Below are positions 48,149 through 59,990 of a stretch of DNA of 64,000 nucleotides, piece by piece; the first letter of the stretch is position 1; every line of letters begins with the position of its first letter. The translations under genes and the position numbers were made by a program. The notes under the pieces are model-generated. The model ran no database searches. It saw nothing but the letters and a program-made list of their open reading frames with translations, and was not told the origin of the DNA. Source of the stretch: Pyrocephalus nanus (lineage: Eukaryota > Chordata > Aves > Passeriformes > Tyrannidae); NCBI GenBank assembly GCA_038380795.1, contig CM076267.1, positions 6,679,501-6,743,500 of the forward strand, in the 5' to 3' direction.

Positions 48149-51100
48149 GGAAAAAGTAAAGCAAAGCTGTTTAATAGTGTTGATGGGACTGTACGTTCTA
48201 TTTGAAGGAAGGGAACAATAAATCCTAGGTTCATTAGCTTTGTCACTTTTGTACACAAATATAAGCCAGAAGTTACTACAGCCCTGCTTGTAGTCTAGGA
48301 GACAGCAGAGAGACTGGAAGGTATAGGTCCTGCTCTGAAGTGCCTAGAATTTGTACAGAAAACAAAATTCAGAAATTAAAAAAACACAGGGCTCGAGAAG
48401 AGCGGGTTCCTGGCCCAGCAGTCATGGCCAAGGCAGAAGCTGAGCTGAGGACATGATGTCTGGCTCTTTAGAGTCTTGGGCACTGAGTTCCCACAGCTGG
48501 GTCTTCCCCGAGGATTGAATTCTCCTGGTACTCCCCTGCAGTTCACTCTGCTCAGCGTTGCTATGACACCTTCCAAACAGGTGGAAAAACGAACCCTCTT
48601 AGGGACTTCTTTACAAATTGGTCACAAATTCTAAGGAGATGAAGGTCCAGGTTTGAAATACGTTAAATTTAGGTTTCCACTTGGTAGATACACACGTAGT
48701 GGTATGATGGTACTGCACAGAAATAAGGGTCTTTATCACAGTGATGCGATTATAAACTGGGAAAATGAGCTGAAGATTTTCTGTAGGTAGGGTTGGTACG
48801 GTGTTGCCAAGTGACTATGGGATAGAAATATGGATCTAGGAACACGGCACTGATGGATGGCTCTGGATCACCCCATGTGGATTAGGTGTCTGGCAGCCTT
48901 GTGTGTGAGATGTTGGGTGTGGGGCAGCTGTTTGTAGCTGCTGTGCTGATTGCAGAAATCCTCCAGTTTTGCTCTGCTAGAATTTTGAAGAAGGGAGAAG
49001 GTACCTGGGAAAAGGCACCTGTGCCTGTTGGTCCTGCTCAGTAGCATTTTTTACAAGTATTAACAGTATCAGACATGTCTGTTCTTTGCCTTCAGTTGTT
49101 GTGAGGGGTTTTTAGAAAATACTACTCGTTTGGTTTTCTCTGCTTGGAATGGGTTTGTTTTGGAACATTTATTGTAATGTTTGTTTTTGATGTTTTACCA
49201 ACAGGAGGCAATGAAAACAGACTGTATTTCAGTTTCACTTCTGATTCAGCCCAACTTCTTGTTGCTGTTGCTCACGACTCTGTGCAACCTTCAAGATATG
49301 CATGGTTATATAGAGAGAGATAAACCCAACATTTTCAGCAGTGTTCAAACTGCCTCTCTGATTTCTGCTGAGTGCAGGTCATGTGCTTTTGAAGCCATAG
49401 TATTTTATGTGCTGACATCCAAGAGTGTCTTTCAAAAAGACTAATTTCAAAGCAGACAGGATGGAGTGATTGTCCCATCTAGAGGAGCTTCCTAAAAAGA
49501 GTTTTCCCCTTTCTAAGTACGTAAGAGGAGATTTTTGTGACTGGTGGAAGAGCTGTTTGTATGTACCATCTCTCATTTGTAGTCAGACTCATCCCAGAGA
49601 TGAGAGAACTGGAGGTAGAGTTAATTTTCTGAGGGGACCAGAGTCACTGCAAGGTCCTGTCCCTCCAGAAACACTTTTTAGAAGGATTAAACCTGACAAA
49701 GAGTTAAATTGGAACTGTTTTGTTGGGTTAGGGCCTTAGTTACATAATTTTTCTGAGGCCCATGAAGTGAATAAACTGTTATTTTGTTGAGGGTAGGATG
49801 TGTGGGAAATGGGGTATTTTTCTTTGTTTGGAATCGCTTTGGAAGGGGTGAAGGAATTACATCAAAATCTGACCTATTGGTTGGCAGACTTCACAAATTG
49901 CTATTGCTGTGCAGGTGGAGGCAGTGGTAGATTTGTGGCTTACTGTGCTGGCTCTATTTTTAATTTCTGACTGCTTGCAAGTTCTGTTTACAAATGTCAG
50001 GAAAATGCATTAGGATTATCTGCTTTATTGTAGAGGTAATAAAATGTTGTCCAATTTAGCCAATAAACCAGCTAAGAGCAGGGTCCTGCTGTCATGGCAG
50101 TGGAGCTGCTGAATGCACACAGTGGCCTCACAGGATTTTTAAGCTGCCTGCTCTGTTCTTTCCTCATGACTTGTTTCCCACCATTTAATAGGGAGATGAG
50201 GAATCTCTGGGGTTTTTCTTACAGCACACGCTTGTCTGGGAAAAGCTGAAAATGCATATTGAGAAGAAGGAAGGGCAGAGATGAGCAAAAGCTGTGTGGA
50301 CCATTCCTGCAGTGCCACAAATTGCTCCTGGGGGTCAGCAGGGATACTGGAGTCATAAGGATCGCTGATTATTCCTTTGCCCAGGGGTCTCAAATCCTTG
50401 GCTGCCAAGAAGCACTTCCCTAGATGTCCTTTCATCTTCAGAGCCTGCAGTGGGAGCCAGTCATTCTCAGTGGCTGTGGTCAGTCTGTGGCAGCCTGTCT
50501 TGGCTGATACCCTGTAAGCCAATATTGCAGCTGCTTTCACTGCCACAGAGCCTGGATCCATGGAAAAACATCCCATCTAAGCTGGGGTGACTTACTGGTG
50601 AGCTTTGTGACTGAACTTGTCAGCTACAGGTATTAATGTGCTGAAGTCAGGGCTGAAGGTGCTTTAACGTTGTTATTTGACTCTGAAAAAAAAGCAAATG
50701 GGTTGTTTATGTAAATAAATAATATCAAAATATCTCTTTCCAGTGCCTAAATGGTCATTGCTACCTTTGTTATGGCCTTTTACCTCTACAAGTTAGTGTT
50801 GTAGGGTGCCAGTCCGAGCTGTAGTCACTAGTTAGCAAAAAGGGTTGAGCAGACTTGTGACACTGTTAGTTAATACTTGTTTTTCAGAACTGTTTTGGAC
50901 AGCTCAGGCCAAACAGATTGTGTGTTAGTGCTGTGGTAGAACACATAAAATAAAGACAGTTCTCATGCTAAAGACCTTGTGCTTTAAGTACAACAATTAT
51001 GCCCCCTAAAGCATCGCTAAGGCGTGGCTGTCTGTGCAGTTCAGCACCTAGAGAAATTACAAATTCGTTTTTAAAGGAACCATAAAGTTTGCTTGTTCCA

Positions 51101-52609
51101 AGTCAGGATCTGAGTTGGGAAAGAAACTGGCACTACAGGGGCAGGCTAGAAATAGAAGTAGGAGTAAAAGTGTTGCTTTGCACTGCATCATATGCAAGCA
51201 GTAATGACAGGAACATTGCAAGTTTGTATGTACCTGTGAATGCCCTTTTTTTAAAAAATGCGAGTTCTGCAGTTTTTGAAACCAAGCCTCTAAGGAGGCA
51301 GACAAGGAACATTTGATAGGTAATATATTATTATGCAGTGAAGTGTTGAAATTTGCAGATGGATCACTGCAAGCTCTTGCCTGGCATGTCTGACCAAGAA
51401 ATACAGCCTCTCGTTTTACCTAGGAGATGAAGTGTGGGAAATTATGATTTAAAAATGAGAGGGAGACATAAATCTACACTAACTGTTTCAGTACTCTTCA
51501 GCTTTGAGAAAACTGGAATCTGGGAAAGAACCTGATGACTTTTGTTTTTGTTTTGGCCAACTGTAATGATAAAGTCCAATTATTTGTGACATGTGGCATG
51601 GTCTTAGATCCATAATGAAAAGGTTATTTTCCCCAAGATTTTAATTTCTCTATATCCAGATAAGTGCCACAGAACTGCAGCTTGCTGTTACTGAAAAGAA
51701 CAGTCAAACCACAGCATCTCTGTTCTGCCAAGCTGTTCTAATGAATACCAGAATACTGAACATCAGATGATATCGTGTTTGTCAGCCTAAGACTGACAAA
51801 GTCACTGATGAGTCCTTTTGAGTCTGTTTTGTGTGTTTGTTTTTTTTCTCCTTATTAAGTTAGTTGATATTTTTCATAAAAAAAGAAGTAAAATCAATCC
51901 TTTTAGGCTGTATTTCACTCTCTGAATATTGGAACTAGAGTGCTGTGAGTTTTCTTCAGGGAGCACAGGTTCAGGTAGTCCTTCTACAAACCACAACAAG
52001 AAGCTGGAGCTGCTGAGTGTTTGCGAGCTTGGCACAGCCAGGCTGTCAGCCTGGCAGAGTTGGGGTTTGGTGAAGTCCCAGGTGGCCTCTTCCCTTGCTG
52101 CCTGTTCCTCTGGGCTCCAGAGGTGTTTTTCTTGCACAGCACCTCCTAGAATTGGAAAGTGTGAGATGACAGAATTAGGATGCATGGGGTAAAATTATAA
52201 AAATGGTATTTATTTCCTAGATGTTAGACCGTTTGCAGAGTCTGGTTTATTTTTTAGAGGTGTTGTTCAGTCAAAATCAGACCTGGTCAAAGCTTTTCCA
52301 GCTAATGCTTTTTTCATTGTAAATCACTGATAAGATGGGATTTGAAGCATTTCCTGGGGCTGTGTGAATTGCCCTTAGGCTCTTTGTCAAAAAGATGGCA
52401 CTCCAGAAGTCTCAATGGGCCTGCATAATTTTCTGTCATCCAGTTCAGGGGACCTGAAACTCCTGGCTGGAACAAGGAGCACCTTGAGACATGTACAATT
52501 TTCTGAGAGCTTGAAATTGTAGTTCCAAAATGTTTTTACTCCAGTCTGCATCTAAAACTTTCAAGTGATTCTAAATAATGTTTGTGTATTGTTTTTTTTT
52601 CCCCTTCAG

Positions 52610-52653
52610 CTGTCTCCGTAATGAGATACAGTGCATCCTCCTTTGGATTTGCT
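52610..52653 (+). CDS. TMEM163: TMEM163 coding exon 3: end of TM1 and first loop
   Basis: This 44-base exon completes codon 97 (Thr) and encodes residues 98-111, VSVMRYSASSFGFA. It ends the first transmembrane helix and forms the short loop that leads into helix 2. The sequence matches mammalian TMEM163 except that one small residue is serine rather than alanine. The acceptor has a strong polypyrimidine tract ending cttcag and the donor is GCT followed by gtaagt. The exon enters in phase 1 and leaves in phase 0, which fits both neighbours. It is too small to be found as an open frame by itself and is separated from exon 2 by 46.7 kb. Confidence 0.93.
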
Positions 52654-53732
52654 GTAAGTAGAGATACATTGAAATATTCTCCACCCCTTCTTTTCTTTTC
52701 ATGGGCTTTCTCTAAGCATGAAATACTGTATTTGTTTCTTATGGTAAGTTCATGGCAAGGTGTGCAAAGCCAACGATGGATTAGGAAAAGTATTGTTGAA
52801 TATTGGGAAGGATGGCAAAGATGTCGGCATTATACTTTTCCAGTTTCTGCCCAGCTAAGTCTTATATTGGAGTTAATATCCATGCTTGTATCTCATCATT
52901 GATAGGTATTGTCCACCAGATACTGTTTTCTTCTACTGTTTTCTACTGTTTTCTTTGTTCCTGTTGAAGTCTGTGGTAAAACTGCTGTTGACTTTGGAAG
53001 GACAGCTTTCCTCTCTAGTCCTTGCCATGATCTTCCTGATTAGCAGCAGAGCAAAAAATTCCTAACTACAAGCAGTGACTCATATCAAATCATTTGTCTC
53101 CTGCTTTCAAATTTGAAGGTTAGATCGACTCTACAAAGTTTGCTGTTAGGATGAAAGTTCTTGCAGTGGGACAAGCCTAATTTTTAGTGTCTTCATTAGC
53201 TGGAAATACAAATATGGCAATTTTCCTGATGACACAGGATAATATATTCATATAACATGAAATCTGGATACAATGGGATTTTGAAAAAAGTTAATTTTCT
53301 TGCTTTGAAACAAAACCTTCTACTGAAAGAAATGAGTGACTGCAAAAAAAAAGGAATGCCTGCCAGGCATTTCCAAACACTTCTTTCTTTACAATCTTTG
53401 CATTAGAAGCATAATCGTATTTTAACTCTTGTCATGCCACAGCCGCAGATTGTGGTGGCTCTTTTTTTCCCCTTAACTTCTCTACAGGAGATGGATTAAA
53501 AATAAATAAGTTTTTAATCCCTTGATTGACTTGCTGAGCCCTGCAGTGCATCATTATGCAATAATACACGTCGAGAATGGGAAGATCGATTCAACAAATG
53601 TAAATCCTGCTTTCATTAGAGTGATTCATCTGAAGCTGCTCTGTGCCTGTGCAGCAGGATGGTAAATGCACCGCTCTTAGCACAGGGCACATTTAATGGC
53701 CAGCAGAGCAGCTGACTGTGTCTCTCTTGCAG
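52654..53732 (+). other. TMEM163: TMEM163 intron 3 (1.1 kb)
   Basis: This short intron runs from gtaagt to the acceptor tctctcttgcag. Its last 330 bases (about 53400-53730) look less degenerate than ordinary intron and include a GCCACA/TGTGGTGGC inverted pair and a TGCATCATTATGCAATAA cluster. No other feature was seen. Confidence 0.9.
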
Positions 53733-53824
53733 TTTGATGCCACGCTGGATGTGCTGTCGTCGGCGATAGTGCTGTGGCGGTACAGCAACGCAGCCGCCGT
53801 GCACTCTGCACACAGGGAGTACAT
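53733..53824 (+). CDS. TMEM163: TMEM163 coding exon 4: TM2 with DxxxD zinc-site pair
   Basis: The exon encodes residues 112-141 and two bases of codon 142. It reads FDATLDVLSSAIVLWRY, then SNAAAVHSAHREY, almost the mammalian sequence; one Ile-to-Thr change at residue 115 is seen against human as I recall it. Residues about 110-128 make transmembrane helix 2. Asp113 and Asp117, one helix turn apart, match the aspartate pair (human 124 and 128) reported as needed for zinc transport, and are the counterpart of the HxxxD pair in SLC30 zinc transporters. Helix 2 is followed by a polar loop with two histidines. The donor is CAT followed by gtgagt, in phase 2. The next codon is expected to be Ile. 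The remaining exons lie outside the window. Confidence 0.95.
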
Positions 53825-54917
53825 GTGAGTACCTCAGCGTGCCCCTGGCCTTGGGAGAGACCTGCAGAGCTTGTGCTGGCAAGCTGTGATGCTACAGATT
53901 CCAGAGCTCTGACTAAAAGCACTTTGTCGTGTCAGCAAGTATTCTTTCCTACTGCCAGCTTACTGTTTGGTCCCAGGCACGCAGCCTTTCCTTGGGCAAA
54001 CCTCCCTGGGATTGGGATTTTCAGCTTCTTTTTAGCCAAGATAACAACTGTCAGATCTTTGTGATTTTTTTTTCCTTCCCTTGCAGCAGCTGTATTTGCA
54101 GTCTGTATTAGATCTGTATATCTTTTATTTTGCATCTTACTGCATTGTTCTTACTAGAGTATGTTTTTTCAGTGTTGCTTGTATTATATTTTTATGTCTT
54201 TAACAAGTTTGAAATGTGAATCCCTTCTCTTTGGATTTAAATCACTTCAACACTCAGTGATATTATTAGAAGCTGAGATTACAGAACATCTGGTAAGATT
54301 GAGTCCATATTAGTGCTATGATGGTAGGGTGACACAGGTTGTTGTAAATGCTGTACCAAGAAACGCAGACACCCCCTTGTTTTTTTGGGTTTTTGTTTGT
54401 TAGTTTGTTTGTTTGGGGTTTTTTTGTAAGTAAGAGTGTAGCAGTACTTGCATGTCTTCTTTATGCTTACTTTGCAAGCACATTTTTTTTTTCCAGTTTT
54501 AATACTTGCTATGTATATCCCATGGGAAAAAAGTCCTTACATTTGCAGTGCAGTGTTGATCACGCTGGGCACTGCATTGTGCATCACTGTGTAGCATTTC
54601 TGGTGGGGATTCATGTGGTAGCTGAGAAGACCAGGTTGAGACTGACTCAAGAATTTTCCCATCTAGTGCATAAAGAAAATTTTAAGCTACTCAAATTTTG
54701 GGTACAACTAGATAGAGAATTGCAGTGCATTTGTCTGCCTCGGGTTTGCTCTGTGCTAACAGCATCCCTTCTGGCTTGTTTGAAAACAGTTCCACTATCC
54801 CCTGGAGTAGATCACAATTTTAAAATAGAGGGGGATAAGGTAGGTTTTGTACTGAGACACCTCTAATGGTCCAAGAAGGTTAACCTGATAAAACTGAACT
54901 TGTACATAACTAGTACA

Positions 54918-54941
54918 TAAAAAAAGAAAAAAAAAAAAAAA
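54918..54941. repeat. Poly-A tract
   Basis: Adenines run for about two dozen bases with one G. No retrotransposon body was recognised upstream. Confidence 0.9.
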
Positions 54942-56679
54942 GCCAGACAGAAGGGTCTATAACTCATCTTCATAGTCTTTTCCTAAAAACTATACAAAAA
55001 AATAAGCAGTATTTTTACATGCATTAACTCAAGCTCATGCAACAGCTTGCCAGTGCTGTGAGTTCCTTTCTGGCAGGGCTCCATACAGAACAGTTTGGAA
55101 TAAAAGGCCATAAAGGACTGATGTGGCATTGATTCATAAAAATAAATTCAGAAATATGTGATTAAAATTAGTCTTCCTGCACAGATTTGGAGATCTTAAC
55201 AGATATTTCCTGAGTATCTTGCTGTTGTGGGTGTCCACAGAGATTCCTGTCAATGTTCAATTAACATATTTTTGAAATCCCCTTCTGTTGAGCTTTTTCA
55301 AGTGAACCTTTACAGAGAACAAAAATCCAAATACAAAAAAAGGATCAACATATCCCTATGGCTAAACCAATAAACTGAACAAACAAAGTAGCAAACATAT
55401 TTCCCTTTTTTTTCTAATGTTCAGTTTTCATTTTCTTTCATATAATCCCTCTGCTTTACATAAGGCTAAATTAAATCAATGAATTACTTCCCATACCCAT
55501 TTAGTTGAAGACAGATAAGATTACATGGTGGGATGAGTACTGAGTGAAAGAATGTTCCCATATGCTGGGAATATGAATCACTGGACAGTCAGTCTGGTTA
55601 CCCCTCTGTTTCTGGAGTTGACAGCAGAATCACCCCAGCATTGACAAGCAAAGGGGTGGTGAGATGGTTGTGTAGCTTAAGGCAATCCTTACTGTGTCAG
55701 ATTTTTGAGGGAGGCACATTTCTAATTTCCTGTTGTGTTTAATCAATCTCTTACTTGAAAGGCTGTGAAAGGCTGCATGTAATTACTTTTCCTCTGGCTG
55801 GGACAATGCTGCAATGACGCCTGCTGGCTGCTTGCTCACCTTATGAATAATCTTTGCATCACATGTGGCTCTGACCACACCTGGTCTAACACAGTCCTTG
55901 TTTTCTCTGTGCCAGTGCCTCAGTGGACCAGTCTGCTCTCACCTCCTGGTGCAGATTTGTGTGGGTGCTCATGTTGTGCCGTGTGTTATTGCTGTCTCTG
56001 TGTGTGGCCACGTTCTGCCTCGGTGCAGGAGCCTGTTTGCCAGAGTAAGGTGTGCCAGAGGGGTTTAGTTCTTTATTGATAGGTCAGTCTTTTATTGATT
56101 TAAATAGCACCTCTGTCTGTGTATCCCAAAAGATCTGAAAATATCCTTAGCTCCTTGGCCAAAGCCAAGCGGAATTGCCAATTAATTTTGTTTTGCACAT
56201 TTATAAAACTTCCCGTCTCATAAACTTGACACCAAAAGATTGATCCAAAATCTGTTGAAATCAGTGGCAAGCCTCTCATGGAAGGGCAGAGCTACGTTCA
56301 GTCCTTGCTGTTGGACGTCACTGAGAGAGAACATAAAGACAGACTGAGAAACAAACCCCCGGAAAAAAGAGCCGGAGAATCCAGCCTGACTCATTCCGTG
56401 CTGTGAATTAAATACTTTAAATCAAATGCTACCATGTAAAAGAACTGTGTAGTTTTACTTAAGATGGAGCCATATGGCAGATGGAGATGCAACATTTCAT
56501 GGGCTGGCACTCCTGACAGTACAAAAGTGCTCGCTGTGCCAAGTTCTGCTAAAATGAACCAATGCATTCCCATTTGACTTGAGGGGAATTGGAGTGCTGA
56601 AACTAGCATGGAAATTTGTCCTGCTGAGTTGAACTCCATTTAATGGGCTTCTTTTTTATTAGATGGTTTGATTTCTCTC

Positions 56680-57575
56680 GTTTTCTGGGGCGAGATGAGA
56701 AGGTTCTTTTGCCGTGTACATCCTCTCGGTGTCATCCCTTCCCTCCAGGGTGTCAACCACACCACACAGCTTGGTGTCACCAGCAAACTGGCTGAAGGGG
56801 CCCTCAATCCCACTGTCCATGTCACCAGCAAAGGTGTTAAACAGCACCAGTCCCAGTATCAGCTCCTGGAGAACATCACTACTCACTGGTCTCCTCTTGG
56901 ACATTGAGCTGTTGACCACAGCTCAAGTGGAGCCTGTGCGGTCGAGCTGGTCATTGACACAGAGCATGACATCTCCCCCCCCACACCCCCTCCTGCCCCA
57001 TCATCTGCCCTGCCTGAGCTTCATATAGAGCCTGTGTCCTTCCATTTCAACAGTCCAGTCATAGGAGCCATCCCAAGGAATTCCTTTGTGCTGCCCTCTG
57101 GATGCTCTCCTGCTCACCTGCAATTCCTCTCCAGGCTCAGGGCATCTCTTGCTGGCCCTGGCCTCAAACTGGTGGGATGGATTGAGGTTCCTCTCCCCCA
57201 GAGACTGCAGTTTAAAGCCCTTTTGAGCCCCTCTTCACTTGGCAAGCCTGTGACTGGAGATTCTCTTCCCCTTCTCTGCCAGATGGACCCCATCAGTCCC
57301 CAGAACACCAAGTTTCCCAAAGCAAGTCAAAGAAGCTGAACCCCTGGCAGTGGCACCAGTCCTGTAACCATGTGTTGATTCTCCAATTCAGCTGGCCCTT
57401 TCAAACCCCTTCCCTTTGACTGGGAGGACTGATGGAAAAATGACCTTTTGCTCCCTCCTTTACTGCTGCTCCCAGGGCTCTGTAATCCTTCTTGCTGCTG
57501 CTCAGGCTGCTCTTGGCTGTATTGTTGGTGCCCACATGAAATAACAGCAGTGGATAAATTATTCACCAAGATCAG
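56680..57575 (-). mobile_element. CR1 LINE remnant: ORF1 esterase part joined to ORF2 RT part
   Basis: On the minus strand, about 57575-57190 resembles the SGNH-esterase-like domain of CR1 ORF1. Matching pieces include a degraded 'HVGTN'-like region, then INTWLQDWCHCQGF-like and DGVHL-like segments in shifting frames. From about 56945 to 56690 the minus strand reads as CR1 reverse transcriptase: LILGLVLFNTFAGDMDSGIE, then FAGDTKLCG, then VDTLEGRDD. In an intact element these regions lie well over a kilobase apart, so an internal deletion joined them. The polymerase motif F-A-D-D reads F-A-G-D, and frameshifts occur throughout, so the copy is dead. It is inverted relative to TMEM163 and lacks both ends. 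Confidence 0.85.
56972..56980. repeat. Poly-C run of 9 in a C-rich stretch
   Basis: A run of C followed by CACACCCCC lies between the two CR1 domains. The count may be inexact because such runs are error-prone. Confidence 0.7.
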
Positions 57576-58084
57576 GTACTAAACCACTGGGAGATTGCAG
57601 GCCATGAGACACTGCTTGATTCTGCCAAAATGGTTCATTAATGCATGAGTATTAGGACTGGGAGGAATATTTGATGTGTTTTAGAAGAGCTGTTGAAAGA
57701 ATTGTAGGTCTTGAGGCAATGCCAGAGTTGGGAAGATTTACAGATGTCTGGGAGGAGAGTTATCAGTCACGAGTATTTGATTTGCTCAGTGTGATCTGCC
57801 AGGTTGCAAGTTGACATGAGAGGTAGGTAAAGGTGCTGAACAAGTCATCAACAAAGCAATGATCAAGAAATTAAAGAAAAGGGTGCTGAAATAACTGGAG
57901 AAATAGTTTTTGGTCTCAACTAAAGATGAAAATTTAAGACTAAAATAAAATTTTTTCAATACATTCTTTTTCTCATGAGAGGAGGAACCAAGAGGACGGA
58001 ATATACCCTGATGTAGCTGCTAAAGCAGAGACCCACCAGCTGTGTGCTTCAGGCCAGGGATGTCTTCGTGGGGACAGTTTTGTG

Positions 58085-58265
58085 CAGTGCTGTGATGGAG
58101 GTCATCAGTCCAACCCCCTGCTCAAAGCAGAGTTGATTTGTCAGGTTACAGCTCTAAATCCAGTCTTCTGGTTTGGGATTTGAACACTGAAGTTCAAGAT
58201 GTGCAAAGAAATCTGAATGGTTCCCCATCCCTGTTCTCCATAACCAGTTTACAGATATCGTGAAT
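58085..58265 (-). mobile_element. CR1 3'-part fragment
   Basis: The segment contains gaggtcatcagtccaacccc and ctgctcaaagcag, close to the reverse complement of the conserved 3' region of CR1 elements, where a run of this type precedes the 8-bp terminal repeats. Beyond about 58140 the match weakens. It may be a separate insertion or a displaced piece of the remnant 500 bases upstream, which has the same orientation. Confidence 0.6.
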
Positions 58266-59024
58266 ATTCTGCCTCTAGTAAATCTTGAGCAACAGAATAG
58301 CTCACTGGGTTGCTGAAGCAAATCTAAATTCTGTTGAAGGAAGGAATTTATTGAAATTGGTGCAGTAACAATGGGTTTTCATGGGCTTAAATAAACCCTG
58401 CAAATAACAGTAGAAGTAATTTCTCAATAGAAGATTGGAAAAATGTCTCATGAGATGTTGAACTAGTTACCAAATGACTGATAACTAGTTACAGCCTAAG
58501 GGCAACTCTTTGCTTCTGGTAAATTAGGGAATGAAGGACTTGGGTTGGAGTGTTGGAACTGTGTGTGAGGAGAAAGGGAGAAACACCAGATAGAAAGGGA
58601 GGATGGAGAAAACAGAATAAGAAAATGCATGCACAGCCAGTGAAAAAGCTTTAAAGGACAGAGCTTTTAAAGGACAATTGGTTGGAAAAAAATCTTTTCT
58701 GTACAGAGCAACTCAGCACTGAGTATCTGCCTATGCCTGTGGGATCCTCTGCTCCTTGGAGTTTTTGGCTACTGGGTTTTTATTGCAAAAACTAACTCAG
58801 CACAGCATATTTAACATAGTGATTCTTGACAGTTGCAGCTGGTGTTTGTTATATATTATTTTGTTGATGGTACCAAGTAAAATTCTGTGTTTCCCAGGAA
58901 CCAGTCTGGCACTATCTTTCTTAACCCAGTGCCAGAGTAAATAGGAAACCTTACTCATAATGAACATTCTGAATCAAGCCAAGAGCAGAAAACACACATT
59001 TCTTTCACTGTTTTGGTGTGGTTT

Positions 59025-59085
59025 GTTGGGGTTTTTTTGGTTGGTGTTTTTTGTTTGTGTGTTTTGTTTTGTTTGTTTGCATATT
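59025..59085. repeat. TTTG/GTTT-rich low-complexity tract
   Basis: The tract is made of T and G in GTTT-type units. It is simple sequence without a recognisable element. Confidence 0.85.
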
Positions 59086-59924
59086 TCAGACTCTGGCTAT
59101 TCATTCCTTAATTACTGTAATAAGAAAATTAAATTGTATCATGGACTAATAATTTTAAACAAATTTGTGATGCTCTGTGTTGCCATGACATAATACATAA
59201 CGAGTGCAGATATATCCTTTTTTTTTCTTATATTGTCCAAAACATTGACAGTAATATTAAAAAGACAAGAATTAGAGTCTGCTGTGTGGCAGACACGGGT
59301 CTGTCATTCCTCCACCTGCTTCTGAGAAAGCTTTTTTGCCAGAAGAAAATAGTCATTTTGCAATTAGGCATTATCTAAACAAATTGCTATATGTCTGTAA
59401 TTTACCTTTCATCTCCACACGTTACACCTCAGCTGTGGCAGCCGGATTTGATGCTGCCAGAATGCTGAACCTCTTGGCCAAGTGAAAAATGCCTGCCCTG
59501 GGGATTTAACTTATGGGTTCTTAAACTATGAGGAGGATGAACTGGTATTCTCACCTGTTTTGACATTCAGAAGAACACAACTCATAGGAGCTTAATCCAA
59601 AAATTTCTAATTTAGTTTGAGCTCAAAGCAACCCCTAAGAAAGATATTTGACTGCTCCTCAGGGGTGGAGTAAAAATTATGAATTCCCTTCATAACTGGG
59701 ATGATGGATGCAACAATTAGGAATCTCTTGCACCCTCACTGCCCTACCCCTACATCTTATTTCTAACTGGTTTTTCAGCCTTATTTCTATTTGTTTTATA
59801 AACATTGTTGTGATTTTTTTTTCCGTCTGTTGAAAGAAGAAAATGGTGATTTACTGGGGTTTTCATTTTTTAGGCAGCTGCAGAAATACACTGTGTGTAT
59901 TTTATAACTATATAGATTAAATCC

Positions 59925-59990
59925 ATATCTATCTCTATATCTACATCTTTATCTATATCTATATCTAACCTATACCTCTATCTATATATG
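59925..59990. repeat. (TATC)n-like tetranucleotide and hexanucleotide repeat
   Basis: Imperfect repeats of ATCTAT, with TACATC and ACCTAT variants, extend over about 65 bases. This kind of repeat is often polymorphic. Confidence 0.9.

Larger units (their letters stand above)
41401..52609 (+). other. TMEM163: TMEM163 intron 2, last part (no gene)
   Basis: The stretch ends at the exon 3 acceptor, a nine-T run followed by ccccttcag. It contains a T tract near 42535-42549, a MIR-like piece at about 44390-44450, an A/C-rich block at 45027-45112 and a poly-A run at 48132-48148. Candidate regulatory blocks lie near 41440-41650 and 43540-43800. A minus-strand open frame of 145 codons at 50139-50576 is in the length range expected by chance. 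No exon, RNA gene or intact transposon was recognised. Confidence 0.75.

Noticed and set aside
54348..54866. 172-codon + strand frame starting with a Phe-rich stretch, hydrophobic at first sight
   Set aside because: The hydrophobic part comes from T-rich simple sequence. The length is near the chance maximum for this window and no family or splice support was seen.
56391..56639. 82-codon minus-strand frame next to the CR1 remnant as an extension of the element
   Set aside because: The translation does not resemble the CR1 polymerase or its C-terminal region, so the element was ended near 56680.
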